Shown piece after piece: positions 27,444-35,830 of a stretch of 38,597 nt of DNA (its first letter is position 1; the number at the start of each line of letters is the position of its first letter). Position numbers and translations under genes: made by a program. Source of the DNA: JBGOUJ01 sp041477005 (lineage in GTDB: Bacteria > Acidobacteriota > Terriglobia > Bryobacterales > JACQDG01); NCBI GenBank assembly GCA_041477005.1, contig JBGOUJ010000007.1, positions 1 through 38,597 on the forward strand. Reading direction: 5' to 3'. The notes under the pieces are model-generated. The model was not told the origin of the DNA. It searched no databases and saw nothing but the letters and a program-made list of their open reading frames with translations.

Positions 27444-28453
27444 CAGAGTCCTCGTTCCGCCAGCAGGTGGATCAAGTCACACACCCGGCACGAAAAGCCC
27501 CATTCGTTGTCGTACCAGGAAAGCACCTTCACGAGATTCCCGCCTACCACCTTGGTCATCGTGGCGTCGACAATCGAGCTGCGGGAATCATGCAGGAAGT
27601 CGGTCGAGACGACCGGATCTTCGGTATAGCCGAGGATGCCGCGCATCGGTCCCTCGGCCGCCTCGCGGAACTTCTGGTTGATCTCCTGCTCGGTGGCCGC
27701 CCTATCGAGCACCGCCACCAGGTCCACCACCGAGACGTTCGGAGTTGGCACGCGCACGGCAAATCCGTCGAGCTTCTTGTTTAACTCTGGAATCACCAGC
27801 CCGATGGCGGCGGCCGCGCCGGTCTTGGTGGGGATCATGTTGAGCGCCGCGGCGCGCGCCCGGCGCAGGTCCTTGTGGGGGAAATCGAGGACGTGTTGGT
27901 CGTTGGTGTAGCTATGAATGGTGGTCATGGTGCCCTTCGAGATGCCGAAGCTGTCGTTGAGCACCTTGGCCACCGGGGCCAGGCAGTTGGTGGTGCAGGA
28001 AGCGTTGGAGAGGATGTTGTGCCTGGCTGGATCGTACTTGTCGTCGTTGACGCCGAGTACCACGGTCAGATCCTCGCCGGTTGCGGGGGCCGAGATGATG
28101 ACTTTCTTCACCGTGTCGCGCAAGTGCTTGCGGGCGTCTTCGGCCTTGGTGAACAGACCGGTCGATTCGACCACAACCTGGGCGCCGACCGAGGGCCAGT
28201 CGATCTGGGCCGGGTCCCGCTGCGCAAATACCTGGAAGGACTTGCCGTCCACCTGGATGCAATTGCCGGCGGCCTTGACCTCGGCGTGCAGATTCCCCAT
28301 CACCGAGTCGTACTTCAGCAGGTAGGCCAGTGTCTTAGTATCAGTAATATCATTGGCGGCCACGATTTCCACGTCGTCGCGGCCCATGGCCGCCCGGTAG
28401 ATATTGCGTCCAATCCGGCCGAAGCCGTTAATCCCCACTTTTACTGCCGGCAT
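27443..28453 (-). CDS. gap: Glyceraldehyde-3-phosphate dehydrogenase, type I
   Basis: Cytoplasmic enzyme oxidising glyceraldehyde-3-phosphate to 1,3-bisphosphoglycerate with NAD. It has 336 residues. The Rossmann motif is GINGFGRIGRNIYR, with AANDITD following strand 2 (Asp35 favours NAD over NADP). The active-site motif is NASCTTNCLAPVAKVL with Cys153, and the family stretch VRVPTPNVSVVDL and the C-terminal WYDNEWGFSCR are intact. GGAGG lies five bases before the ATG. It is followed by pgk with overlapping codons and preceded by an exported protein gene 46 bases upstream. It probably has read-through from the upstream genes as well as a possible promoter in that short gap. Confidence 0.98.
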   Translation of the reverse strand: MPAVKVGINGFGRIGRNIYRAAMGRDDVEIVAANDITDTKTLAYLLKYDSVMGNLHAEVKAAGNCIQVDGKSFQVFAQRDPAQIDWPSVGAQVVVESTGLFTKAEDARKHLRDTVKKVIISAPATGEDLTVVLGVNDDKYDPARHNILSNASCTTNCLAPVAKVLNDSFGISKGTMTTIHSYTNDQHVLDFPHKDLRRARAAALNMIPTKTGAAAAIGLVIPELNKKLDGFAVRVPTPNVSVVDLVAVLDRAATEQEINQKFREAAEGPMRGILGYTEDPVVSTDFLHDSRSSIVDATMTKVVGGNLVKVLSWYDNEWGFSCRVCDLIHLLAERGL

Positions 28454-28499
28454 GGTTCCTCCGCTTGTTGCGTATTGAACACCTTGAGGTGGTTGGCGG

Positions 28500-29282
28500 C
28501 TACTCCGCTCCGGCGTACATTTCCTTGACCTGGATGACCTTGTTGCCCTGAAAGGTCACGAACGTGATGTTGCCCGGGATCTTGCCGTAAATCCAGTCCT
28601 CGGTCTCGACGCCGTCCTTTGTCTCCCGCAACTTGCTGGCGGGACGGCCTCTGGCGAGCACTACCATGTCGCGGTCCATGCCCACCAGGACCTTTTTCGC
28701 CTTGATCGCGTCCTGCATCTCCTTCGGCAGAGTGTCCACATAGAGCTCGGTGGCGGAGTGCTTTTCAAAATCCAGCACGGGCTGGAGCATCTTCTTGATC
28801 TCTGACGCCTTGATCGACGGAACGGGTCCACCAAAGACCACGGCAATCGTGGTGCCACTCGGGGCGTTGCTGTTCTGGCCGGTGACGACGGGCGAGGTCT
28901 GGTTGCCGACGCCCACCTGTACGTTGCGCAACCAGCTCCGCTTGCCCTTCATGCCGTTGTTGATCTCGAGCACAATACGGTCGCTCTCGATATCCACCTT
29001 GGTAATCTCGATCAGGTCGCCGACGCGGCCGGCGGGGCCGTTCTGCTGCATGGCATCGGCCCACGCGGCCCTGTCAGGCTCGCCCGATTTGGTGATTTCG
29101 AGCGGCTTCTTCGACCGCGGCAATGCGACCTTGACCGTCGCGTATTCGGCCGTGAGGCCGCGCAAGATCTCGGTGCGCTGCTCGAAGGACATCTTGTCGC
29201 CGGCCAGCAGCAGGTTTGGGCGGCCGGTAAGCGCGGCGAGCACGGTAAGCACGATGAGTAAAGCAGTGCCGGCAAGCTTCAT
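28500..29282 (-). CDS. Exported protein of unknown function with BamE/SmpA-like C-terminus
   Basis: A 260-residue protein with a Sec-type signal (MKLAGTALLIVLTVLAALTG). I do not recognise a named family. The first half contains repeated beta-strand patterns (EITKVDIESDRIVLEINNGMKGKRSW). The last ~65 residues (KKVLVGMDRDMVVLARGRP, then EDWIYGKIPGNITFVTFQGNKVIQVKE) follow the pattern of the BamE/SmpA fold: a 'GM...V...GxP' helix-strand start, a Trp-x-Tyr strand and a final 'F.gn.V..v' strand. That would suit an outer-membrane assembly or surface role, but this is inference. It sits between the CPBP protease (seven bases upstream) and gap. Confidence 0.75.
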   Translation of the reverse strand: MKLAGTALLIVLTVLAALTGRPNLLLAGDKMSFEQRTEILRGLTAEYATVKVALPRSKKPLEITKSGEPDRAAWADAMQQNGPAGRVGDLIEITKVDIESDRIVLEINNGMKGKRSWLRNVQVGVGNQTSPVVTGQNSNAPSGTTIAVVFGGPVPSIKASEIKKMLQPVLDFEKHSATELYVDTLPKEMQDAIKAKKVLVGMDRDMVVLARGRPASKLRETKDGVETEDWIYGKIPGNITFVTFQGNKVIQVKEMYAGAE

Positions 29283-29289
29283 GGCGGCC

Positions 29290-30174
29290 TCATGGCTGGG
29301 CGAGAATCCCCTGCTCCTGCCGGCCCAGCGGGAATCTCCATAAGAATACGGCCAGGGCCGCCAGCACGACCGTGGTTACCAGGCTGGCTTCGGGCCCGTA
29401 GTCGCCGCCGCTCCACAGCGGCGGGCCGGTCGAAATCACAGAGATGCCCATCAGCTTAATTCTAAGCCCACTTACGTTGGCGCCGATAGTGGCGAGGGAG
29501 AAATTCCAGGCGAAGTGCATGCCGAGCGGCAGCCACAGATCCCGCGTGCGCCAGTAAGCATAGCCGAATACCAACCCGAACATCGCCGTATTGATGAGGC
29601 TCAGGCGGGCAAAGGCGGGGTTGGCGCTGTGGCCCCAGGCAAACAGCAGCGAGGTCGAGGGGATCGAAAGCCACGGACCGAACGCGCGGACCAAGTGTTG
29701 GAAACCGTAGCCGCGAAACAGCAATTCCTCGCCGGTGGCCCCGATCCACAGAACCAGGAACCAGAACGAAAGCGTGAGCAGGCCGTGCGACAGCAGGGCG
29801 ACGCGCTCGAACCGGGCCCACCCGAAGGCCCACTGGACGCCGACCACCAGCATCGAGGATCCCGCGCCCAGCACCAGGCCCATGCCCAGATGCATGGCGC
29901 CCGTCCGGTTGAAGAACAAACCAACCACATGGAACGGTTTCCCTTCGTAGATCCGCATCATGCCGGCGCTGGTGATCAGCACCGTGATGCCCAGCGAGAG
30001 GGCACTCGCCACCAGCGTCTCGAAAAACGGCGTGATCAGGCCGGCCACGAACCACCACAGCACGACCGTGACCAGGGCGAAGACGGTGAGGCGAAGCAGT
30101 GAGCGGAAGATTCGCGTGGATGCCGGACTGCCGGCCTGGGCCGGTCCGACAGGCGGGGAGGGCGTCTCTAGCAT
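29290..30174 (-). CDS. CPBP-family intramembrane metalloprotease (CAAX-type)
   Basis: Polytopic inner-membrane protein of 294 residues, family Abi/CPBP (relatives of the eukaryotic Rce1 CAAX protease). About seven hydrophobic helices. The catalytic motifs are GATGEELLFRGYGFQHL (EExxxR, motif 1), LLFAWGHSANPAF (motif 2 His) and LWLPLGMHFAWNFSL (HxxxN, motif 3), all intact, so it should be active. The substrate is unknown. ATG 30174 was chosen because it overlaps the kinase stop by seven bases; longer upstream starts in the same frame would run through the kinase gene. The Pro-rich N-terminus (ETPSPPVGPAQAGSP) precedes the first helix. Confidence 0.9.
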   Translation of the reverse strand: MLETPSPPVGPAQAGSPASTRIFRSLLRLTVFALVTVVLWWFVAGLITPFFETLVASALSLGITVLITSAGMMRIYEGKPFHVVGLFFNRTGAMHLGMGLVLGAGSSMLVVGVQWAFGWARFERVALLSHGLLTLSFWFLVLWIGATGEELLFRGYGFQHLVRAFGPWLSIPSTSLLFAWGHSANPAFARLSLINTAMFGLVFGYAYWRTRDLWLPLGMHFAWNFSLATIGANVSGLRIKLMGISVISTGPPLWSGGDYGPEASLVTTVVLAALAVFLWRFPLGRQEQGILAQP

Positions 30175-31169
30175 GCCACTTCGAGTCCCACGCGGGCGAC
30201 GCGGACCGGCAGAACCCGGCCGCCGAGGCGCGTGAGCTCCTGCTCCACGGCGCCCTTGGCCCCCTTCTCGACAAAAAACAGGACGCAGCCTCCGCCGCCG
30301 GCGCCGCACACTTTGGCGGCGAGGGCGCCGCGGCGTCGCGCTGCTTCGACCAGCCGGTCGATGAAGGGAGTAGAGATGCCGGGGGCATTCTTCTTGCGAT
30401 GGCGCCACTCGGCGGCGAGCAGCTCGCCGACCTCGCCCCAGCGGGCCGCTTCCACGGCCCGCCGCATGGCCCCGGCGATGGCGGCAATCTGCTCGAAGTT
30501 GCGGAGGACGCGGCGGTCGCCGTCGATGTGGGACTTCATCACCTGCCAATTGTTGATGCCGGAGTTGCGCGGGGCGCCGGTGTAGACGAGCGCGATGCGC
30601 GGCTCGAGCTCGGCGAGGTCCACCTCGAGCGGCTCGCGGCGGATGCCGGCCGGCGTGAGATGAATCGCACTGACGCCGCCGTAGAGGGCCGGATAGTAGT
30701 CCTGGCATCCGGTGGGCACGCGGATCACCTGCGCCTCGACGTTCTGGGCGATCTCGCGCAGCTTCTCCGGCGGGTATTCCAGGCCGGTGAAGCAGTTGAG
30801 GGCCGCGCAGATGGCGATGTTCAAAGTCGAGGAGCCGGCGATGCCGGCCCCGGCCGGGGCCTCGCAGTGGACATCCAGGTTCAAGCCGCGCGGAGGCTGG
30901 AAGAATTTGACCAGCAGCGCCGCCAGGGGCAGCCGATACTGCTTTCGTCCGGCCAGGTCAGCGACGGATCGGAACGTCTCCTCGCACTTCTGATCCCCGG
31001 AGGCGATGCGAATGCGGCCGTCTTTGCGCTCCTGGAGCGTGCAGGTGGCGTAGAGATCGACGGCGAAATTCACCGTCATGCTGCGCTCGTGGAACAGGTA
31101 GAGCGGCCAGATGTCGAGGGTGCCGCCGGCCAGGTCCACCCGGCAGGGCGCCTTGGTACTGATCCGCAT
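30168..31169 (-). CDS. GHMP-family sugar kinase, heptose-7-phosphate kinase (HddA)-like
   Basis: Cytoplasmic kinase of 333 residues. The three GHMP motifs are present: STKAPCRVDLAGGTLD at the N-terminus, EAPAGAGIAGSSTLNIAICAAL as the ATP phosphate loop, and AKVCGAGGGGCVLFF near the end. RVPTGCQDYYPALYGG is characteristic of the HddA/fucokinase-like branch, which phosphorylates D-glycero-D-manno-heptose 7-phosphate or related sugars for surface glycans. The exact sugar cannot be fixed. ATG 31169 starts the conserved MRISTKAP; TTG 31187 would add six residues. First gene of the kinase-CPBP-unknown-gap-pgk run. No Shine-Dalgarno sequence was found. Confidence 0.88.
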   Translation of the reverse strand: MRISTKAPCRVDLAGGTLDIWPLYLFHERSMTVNFAVDLYATCTLQERKDGRIRIASGDQKCEETFRSVADLAGRKQYRLPLAALLVKFFQPPRGLNLDVHCEAPAGAGIAGSSTLNIAICAALNCFTGLEYPPEKLREIAQNVEAQVIRVPTGCQDYYPALYGGVSAIHLTPAGIRREPLEVDLAELEPRIALVYTGAPRNSGINNWQVMKSHIDGDRRVLRNFEQIAAIAGAMRRAVEAARWGEVGELLAAEWRHRKKNAPGISTPFIDRLVEAARRRGALAAKVCGAGGGGCVLFFVEKGAKGAVEQELTRLGGRVLPVRVARVGLEVAC

Positions 31170-31189
31170 AAGGGATGCAGTGGGCAAGG

Positions 31190-31270
31190 TTATGGCGCCT
31201 TTCCGGATTTCGGCTTGACGAACTCGAAGTCCTGCTCCAACCAGCCGATATTTCCGTGGACGATGTTCAT
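31190..31270 (-). CDS. Possible 26-residue small protein upstream of the GHMP kinase
   Basis: A short frame (starting MNIVHGNIGWLEQDFEF, ending KPKSGKAP) begins at an ATG preceded by AAGG and stops 20 bases before the kinase start. The composition is protein-like, so it may be a tiny gene, an upstream leader frame, or the C-terminal scrap of a lost gene. There is no homology that I can name. It overlaps, on the other strand, the promoter region of the deformylase remnant. Confidence 0.3.
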   Translation of the reverse strand: MNIVHGNIGWLEQDFEFVKPKSGKAP

Positions 31271-31281
31271 GAATGCCTTGC

Positions 31282-31287
31282 TATGCT
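31282..31287 (+). promoter_or_regulatory. Probable -10 box (TATGCT) of the deformylase remnant
   Basis: TATGCT ends six bases before the ATG at 31294, matching the leaderless pattern seen at other genes here. It suggests the original deformylase promoter is still in place ahead of the truncated gene. Confidence 0.35.
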
Positions 31288-31293
31288 ATCCCC

Positions 31294-31401
31294 ATGCCGG
31301 TCCGCGAGATCCTCCGGCTCGGAAACCCCTTGTTGCGCGAGCGTTCCCGGCCCGTCGAGAACTTGCAGGCCGCCAAGCCACCTGGGCGGGCCTGCCCGTA
31401 A
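31294..31401 (+). pseudogene. def: Peptide deformylase remnant (first ~26 codons)
   Basis: The frame starts MPVREILRLGNPLLRERSRP, which matches the N-terminus of peptide deformylase (usual pattern 'ILxxGNPLLRxxSxPV'). Similarity stops after about residue 26 (VENLQ). The frame then runs ten unrelated codons to a TAA at 31399-31401. The metal motifs of the enzyme (GxGLAAPQ, EGCLS, HExDH) are absent here and nowhere else in the window. A TATGCT box remains upstream. I read this as a gene cut by a recombination or insertion whose other side is the receptor-cupin-PLP cluster. Confidence 0.65.
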
Positions 31402-31637
31402 AACGGCTTCGGCCGCGCGAATCAACACCGTTCGGATCGGAGCGCCGGAGAGACCAATATATCTCGAAATCGGGGCCCGCGCCTGTTCGCCCGATCCGCC
31501 CTTTTCCGTGCCGCGACTGGAAGACGAGAGGCGGCGCCGGCGCGGGCCAAGGGTCGCGGCGTCCGCGTAGTGCCAATACACTATTGATTCCGGGCGGGTT
31601 CCACCGTATTCTTGCAGACAACACTGGAGGCTCCCCC
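31402..31637. promoter_or_regulatory. Region upstream of the TonB-dependent receptor
   Basis: 236 bases with no gene that I can support. The first part (31402-31560) is GC-rich with no recognised coding content and may be debris of the junction. 31571-31590 is AT-richer and contains TACACT and TATTGA words that could be a -10 box. CTGGAGG at 31624-31630 is the ribosome site of the receptor gene, seven bases before its ATG. Confidence 0.5.
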
Positions 31638-34600
31638 ATGAATCGTTTTCCACGGGTTTTGCTCCATTCCGTCTTGCTGGTGTTGTCCTTTGCAACGCTT
31701 TCCGCTCAAACCATCGACACGGGGATCCTGGGGACAGTCACGGACGCCACCGGCGGGGTTGTGGCCGGAGCAGCGGTCACCATCACCCAGCCGGCCACCG
31801 GGTTCGCCCGCACGGTCACTACCAACGCCGAAGGCTACTACGAGGTGCGGTACCTCCTGCCGGGCGAGTATGCGGTGGAGGTCCGCGCCAGCGGCTTTCG
31901 CTCCGAACGCCAGAGCAGGGTTGTCATACAAATCGGACAGCAGGCACGCATCAACTTCGCTGTTCAGGTGGGGGCGGTCGAAGAGCGGATCGACGTGGTC
32001 GCCGAATCGCCCTTGACGCAGACGGAGAACGCCGCCCTGGGCGAGGTGGTGTCGCGCGAGCGGATCGTGAACCTGCCCCTGAACGGACGCCGGTTCCTCG
32101 ACCTGGCCGCCCTCACGCCCGGCGTCACCGTGACAACGTCGGCGCAGTACAGCATCCTCAAAACCAACGGCACCCGCAACACTACTATGGCGCTCAACTT
32201 CGACGGCGTCACGGCGACGACCAACCGCTGGGCTTTTGTGGCCGTCTTCCCTACCCTGGACGCGATTCAGGAATTCAAGGTTCAGACGGGTAACGCCACC
32301 GCCGAATACGGCGGCAACGCCGGGGCCAACGTAAACGTGCAGTTCAAGTCGGGCGCCAACGACTTTCATGGGAGCCTGTACGAGTTCCTGCGGAACGACA
32401 AGCTGGACGCCCGCGCCTACTTCCGCCCGGCACCGCTCCAGAAGGACATCCTGCGCCGGAATCAGTTTGGGGCGGTCGTTTCCGGCCGCATCATCAAGGA
32501 CAAGACCTTCTTCATGGCGGGCTGGGAGAGCCAGCGCAACATCCAGGACAGCGCCGGCACCAACACCGTGCTGACGCAGGCGCAGCGGCAAGGCGACTTT
32601 TCGGCGGTTTCCACCAGGATCATCGATCCGCTGAACGGCACACAGTTCCCGGGCAACATCATCCCCTCCAGCCGCTTGAATCCCGTCTCAGTAAACCTCA
32701 CAAATACTTACTTGCCCTTGCCCAATCAGGCCGGGTCTGTCAATTACGCCTTCGTCAGCAGGCCCACCACGAATTGGGACCAGTTCCTGACGCGAATCGA
32801 TCACCGCTTCAGCGACAGAGACCAGGTCTCCGGGCACTACATTATTCAGAACTATGCGCGGCCCATTATCGGGGCGATCCCGGCGTTCACATCGGAGTCG
32901 GATTACCTGAACCAAAACATCGCCGTGCAGGAAGTGCACACCTTCAGCCCCACGCGGCTCAACGAGGTTCGCTTCGGCTACCACCGGGGATACCGAACGG
33001 CACTCAATCCTCGTAAGGGTACCAATTTCAAAGCCTCCGACATCGGAATCAACGGCCTGTTGCAGGGCGGGCCCGATGGCCGGGAACTGACCAAGACCGA
33101 GGCGGGCTTCCCCACCATCGCGATCTCCGGTTTCCTGGGACTGGGAGAATCCGGAGGCTCGGACTATGACTTCAGCCGCACATTCCAGGTCGTCGATAAC
33201 TTCAGCCTTTTTCACGGCAACCATGCGCTGAAGATGGGCGTGGACATCCGCAAAGCGATGGCCGACGCCAACACCATCAACTGGCCCTACGGCCAAATCG
33301 AATTCACCAACGACATCAGCGGCAATGCGGCGGCGGCCTGGATGTTGGGCTTCCCCCGCGACACCCTCACCCCGGAGGGCCAGCCCGTCTCGGCCGTTCG
33401 CCAATGGAGGGATTTTTTCTACTTCCAGGATGACTGGAAGGTCCGGCCGAACCTGACGCTGAACCTGGGCGTGCGGTACGACCTGTTGACGCTTCCCCAT
33501 GACATCAACGGCAACACCCGGACGCTGCGGTTTGACCTCCCGGGCGGCGCGCAGTTGTGGCCGCCCGATAGCCGGCCTTCGGCTGCGACCAAAGGCCCGA
33601 TAGCGGATATGTGGGAAATCGAGCACTGGCACATCGCCCCGCGCTTCGGCTTCGCCTATCGATACAACGACAAGACCACCATTCGCGGCGGCTACGGGAT
33701 CTTTACGATGACCAACCAGGCGGACAACCTGAACGTCCTGCAGTTGAATCCGCCCGCGGCGGGAAGCCTCACGGTCATCAACTCGGCCATTCCCGTGGCT
33801 ACCATCCAGAACCCGGTTCCACGAGATCTGTATCTGCAGCAAGCGGTTTTCAACATCGTCTCCATCGGGCCGGACCGAAAGCACATTAACGCCTACTTCC
33901 AGAACTGGAACTTGCAAGTGTCTCGGCAATTGAGCCGGAACGACGCACTGGAGGTAGGCTACATGGGAAACAAGGGGACCTTCCTGGACACCAGCCAACT
34001 GAACTTCAATAGCCCCGATCCCGGGCCGGGGGACATTCAACCGCGGCGGCCCTATTCCGCGTTTGGGCGCATCCGGCTGCTGACGACCGATGGCAACAGC
34101 ATCTATCACTCCCTGCAGTCGCGATTCGAGCACCGCTTGGCAAAAGGCCTCAGCCTTACGGCCGCCTACAACTGGGCGCACATGATCGACGATCAGGAAG
34201 ATGAGACCAACGGCTCCCGCTGCCAGTGCCAGGATCCCCGGCATCGGGGCAAGAACGATCGGGGCAGCAGCATTCAAGACATTCGCCACCGGCTGGTCAT
34301 CGGCTACGTGTGGGAGCTGCCCTTTACCAACCACTTGACCGGCGCGCCCCAGGCGGTCCTGGGGGGCTGGCAGTTCGGCGGCATCGTTACCCTACAGAGC
34401 GGCTCACCGTTCCGCATCACGCAATCCGCCGACACCCAGAACAACGATTCGGTCGGGGCCGCGCGACCCGATCTGGTTCCCGGCCAGACGATCACCCTGT
34501 CCCACCGCGACCCGAGCCTCTGGTTCAACACGGCCGCCTTCACCGCCAGCGTTTTCCATTACGGCAATACGCCGAGGAACCCGGTCACCGGCCCCGGTTT

Positions 34601-34811
34601 GAATACGTTTGATTTGTCGCTGGGAAAGCAGTTCAAGATGCCTTACAAAGAAGGACACTCTTTGCAGTTCCGCACCGAGATGTTCAACGCCTTCAACACG
34701 CCGCAGTTCTCAAACCCCGGCGCCTCATTGGGAACCAGCTCGTTCGGCAAGGTGACCGGCACGAGCGCCAGCAACCGCCAGATTCAGTTTGGGCTAAGAT
34801 ATGCATTCTGA
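31638..34811 (+). CDS. TonB-dependent receptor with carboxypeptidase-regulatory-like domain (Oar-like)
   Basis: Outer-membrane receptor of 1057 residues, of the Oar-like kind abundant in Acidobacteria. A Sec signal ends near LSAQ (residue 24). A carboxypeptidase-regulatory-like beta domain follows (about 27-110: GTVTDATGGVVAGAAVTI, NAEGYYEVRYLLPGEYAVEVRASGF), then the plug (about 120-250: VVSRERIVNLPLNGRRFLDLAALTPGV, DAIQEFKVQTGNATAEYGGNAGA). The remainder is barrel, with strands ending in aromatic residues and the terminal RYAF. Such receptors bind large ligands (oligosaccharide, peptide) and use TonB energy for uptake, or act at the surface. The ATG has GGAGG eight bases upstream. The same frame is open far upstream through the kinase region, but that is not coding. 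The bicupin gene follows by 15 bases, indicating an operon. Confidence 0.95.
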   Translation: MNRFPRVLLHSVLLVLSFATLSAQTIDTGILGTVTDATGGVVAGAAVTITQPATGFARTVTTNAEGYYEVRYLLPGEYAVEVRASGFRSERQSRVVIQIGQQARINFAVQVGAVEERIDVVAESPLTQTENAALGEVVSRERIVNLPLNGRRFLDLAALTPGVTVTTSAQYSILKTNGTRNTTMALNFDGVTATTNRWAFVAVFPTLDAIQEFKVQTGNATAEYGGNAGANVNVQFKSGANDFHGSLYEFLRNDKLDARAYFRPAPLQKDILRRNQFGAVVSGRIIKDKTFFMAGWESQRNIQDSAGTNTVLTQAQRQGDFSAVSTRIIDPLNGTQFPGNIIPSSRLNPVSVNLTNTYLPLPNQAGSVNYAFVSRPTTNWDQFLTRIDHRFSDRDQVSGHYIIQNYARPIIGAIPAFTSESDYLNQNIAVQEVHTFSPTRLNEVRFGYHRGYRTALNPRKGTNFKASDIGINGLLQGGPDGRELTKTEAGFPTIAISGFLGLGESGGSDYDFSRTFQVVDNFSLFHGNHALKMGVDIRKAMADANTINWPYGQIEFTNDISGNAAAAWMLGFPRDTLTPEGQPVSAVRQWRDFFYFQDDWKVRPNLTLNLGVRYDLLTLPHDINGNTRTLRFDLPGGAQLWPPDSRPSAATKGPIADMWEIEHWHIAPRFGFAYRYNDKTTIRGGYGIFTMTNQADNLNVLQLNPPAAGSLTVINSAIPVATIQNPVPRDLYLQQAVFNIVSIGPDRKHINAYFQNWNLQVSRQLSRNDALEVGYMGNKGTFLDTSQLNFNSPDPGPGDIQPRRPYSAFGRIRLLTTDGNSIYHSLQSRFEHRLAKGLSLTAAYNWAHMIDDQEDETNGSRCQCQDPRHRGKNDRGSSIQDIRHRLVIGYVWELPFTNHLTGAPQAVLGGWQFGGIVTLQSGSPFRITQSADTQNNDSVGAARPDLVPGQTITLSHRDPSLWFNTAAFTASVFHYGNTPRNPVTGPGLNTFDLSLGKQFKMPYKEGHSLQFRTEMFNAFNTPQFSNPGASLGTSSFGKVTGTSASNRQIQFGLRYAF

Positions 34812-34826
34812 CCGAGGGGCAGCGAC

Positions 34827-35810
34827 ATGAATTCAATATCCTGGCTCGGATCGCTCAGTTCTTTGGAAGTGGCTGAGCGCCCGGCTCGTCAACCAAGGAA
34901 ACTCGGACTGCGAAAACTAGCCGCCGGCTGCTTCGGCCTAGCGGCTAGCATAATCATCCTCACCCTAACAGCTAGCTGGGCGGCTGCGGCCGAGCGGGAA
35001 GTGGACCCCACCTTCCTGCGCCGGTCTATTCCCGCTGTACAGGAGAAGGCCTCCGATGTCGCTACGGCGAGCTGCCACTACAAGCCGCTCTTCGGCGAGG
35101 GTGATGCCGAGACGCGCATTGTGCGAGGCGTGGCCCGGTTTGGAGAGATCACGGTCGATCCCCAGGGGGCCGGCAAACTCGTCAACTACCCACGCGAGGA
35201 GCAGGTCTACGTGGTCATGGAAGGAACCGGCGTCGTTTTCTATGGCGAAGACAAGGTTCCGGTCAAGACAAACGACTTCCTCTATCTGCCGGCGGGGGTG
35301 CAGCATGGCGTCTCGAACCCCTCGGGCAAAGCCTGCCGCCTGATCGTCATGGGCTTCAAGCTCTCGGCCGGGGAGCCGGTCTCGCCGCCCTCCAGGGCGA
35401 TGATCGCCAACATCGATGACGTGAAGAAACAGCTTGTCGGCGGCCACCCCGCCTCGTGCCTCTACCAACTCCTCATGGGCGACACGAAGAGCACCCGGGA
35501 CAAGATCGCCGCCGGGCATGTGCTGACGAGCCTGTTCATCATGACCATCGAGCCGGGCGGAACCAACTTCCCGCACCACCACGAGGGGGAGGAGGAAATC
35601 TACCTGCTTATGGACGGCAAGGGAGACATGGTAGCGGGCGGCGGCATGGACGGCGTCGAAGGCCGCCACCCAGCCAAGCCCGGCGACGCTTATTTCTTTC
35701 GGCTGAACGCCACCGTGGGGTTCTACAACAGCAATGAGCCGGGCGCCAAGACGGCGCACATCCTAGCGGTGCGGTCGGTATTTCCAGGCCGGCGTCGCCA
35801 GCAGGATTGA
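34827..35810 (+). CDS. Exported bicupin protein
   Basis: A 327-residue protein with two cupin barrels. The first ~60 residues hold a long N-region and a hydrophobic segment (CFGLAASIIILTLTASWAAAAE) with an AxA-type cleavage site, so it should be exported. Cupin 1 (about 110-190) has VNYPREEQVYVVMEGTG and LPAGVQHGV but lacks the usual HxH pair. Cupin 2 (about 235-310) has TNFPHHHEGEEEIYLLMDGKG, a full HxHxxxE metal site, and PGDAYFFRLNATVGFYN. This pattern fits isomerases or dioxygenases of sugar acids and related compounds. GAGGGG precedes the ATG. It lies between the TonB receptor and the Tat-exported PLP enzyme, 20 bases from the next start. Confidence 0.88.
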   Translation: MNSISWLGSLSSLEVAERPARQPRKLGLRKLAAGCFGLAASIIILTLTASWAAAAEREVDPTFLRRSIPAVQEKASDVATASCHYKPLFGEGDAETRIVRGVARFGEITVDPQGAGKLVNYPREEQVYVVMEGTGVVFYGEDKVPVKTNDFLYLPAGVQHGVSNPSGKACRLIVMGFKLSAGEPVSPPSRAMIANIDDVKKQLVGGHPASCLYQLLMGDTKSTRDKIAAGHVLTSLFIMTIEPGGTNFPHHHEGEEEIYLLMDGKGDMVAGGGMDGVEGRHPAKPGDAYFFRLNATVGFYNSNEPGAKTAHILAVRSVFPGRRRQQD

Positions 35811-35830
35811 GCACCACAGGAGGAATCAAA

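Noticed and set aside
30099..31637. Long open frame upstream of the TonB receptor, continuous with it on the plus strand
   Set aside because: It runs antisense through the GHMP kinase and the deformylase region without protein-like sequence. The receptor's signal peptide and ribosome site fix the start at 31638.
32688..34334. 548-codon minus-strand frame inside the TonB receptor
   Set aside because: It is a shadow frame with low-complexity Arg/Gly/Val/Asp composition. The plus strand encodes a complete receptor.
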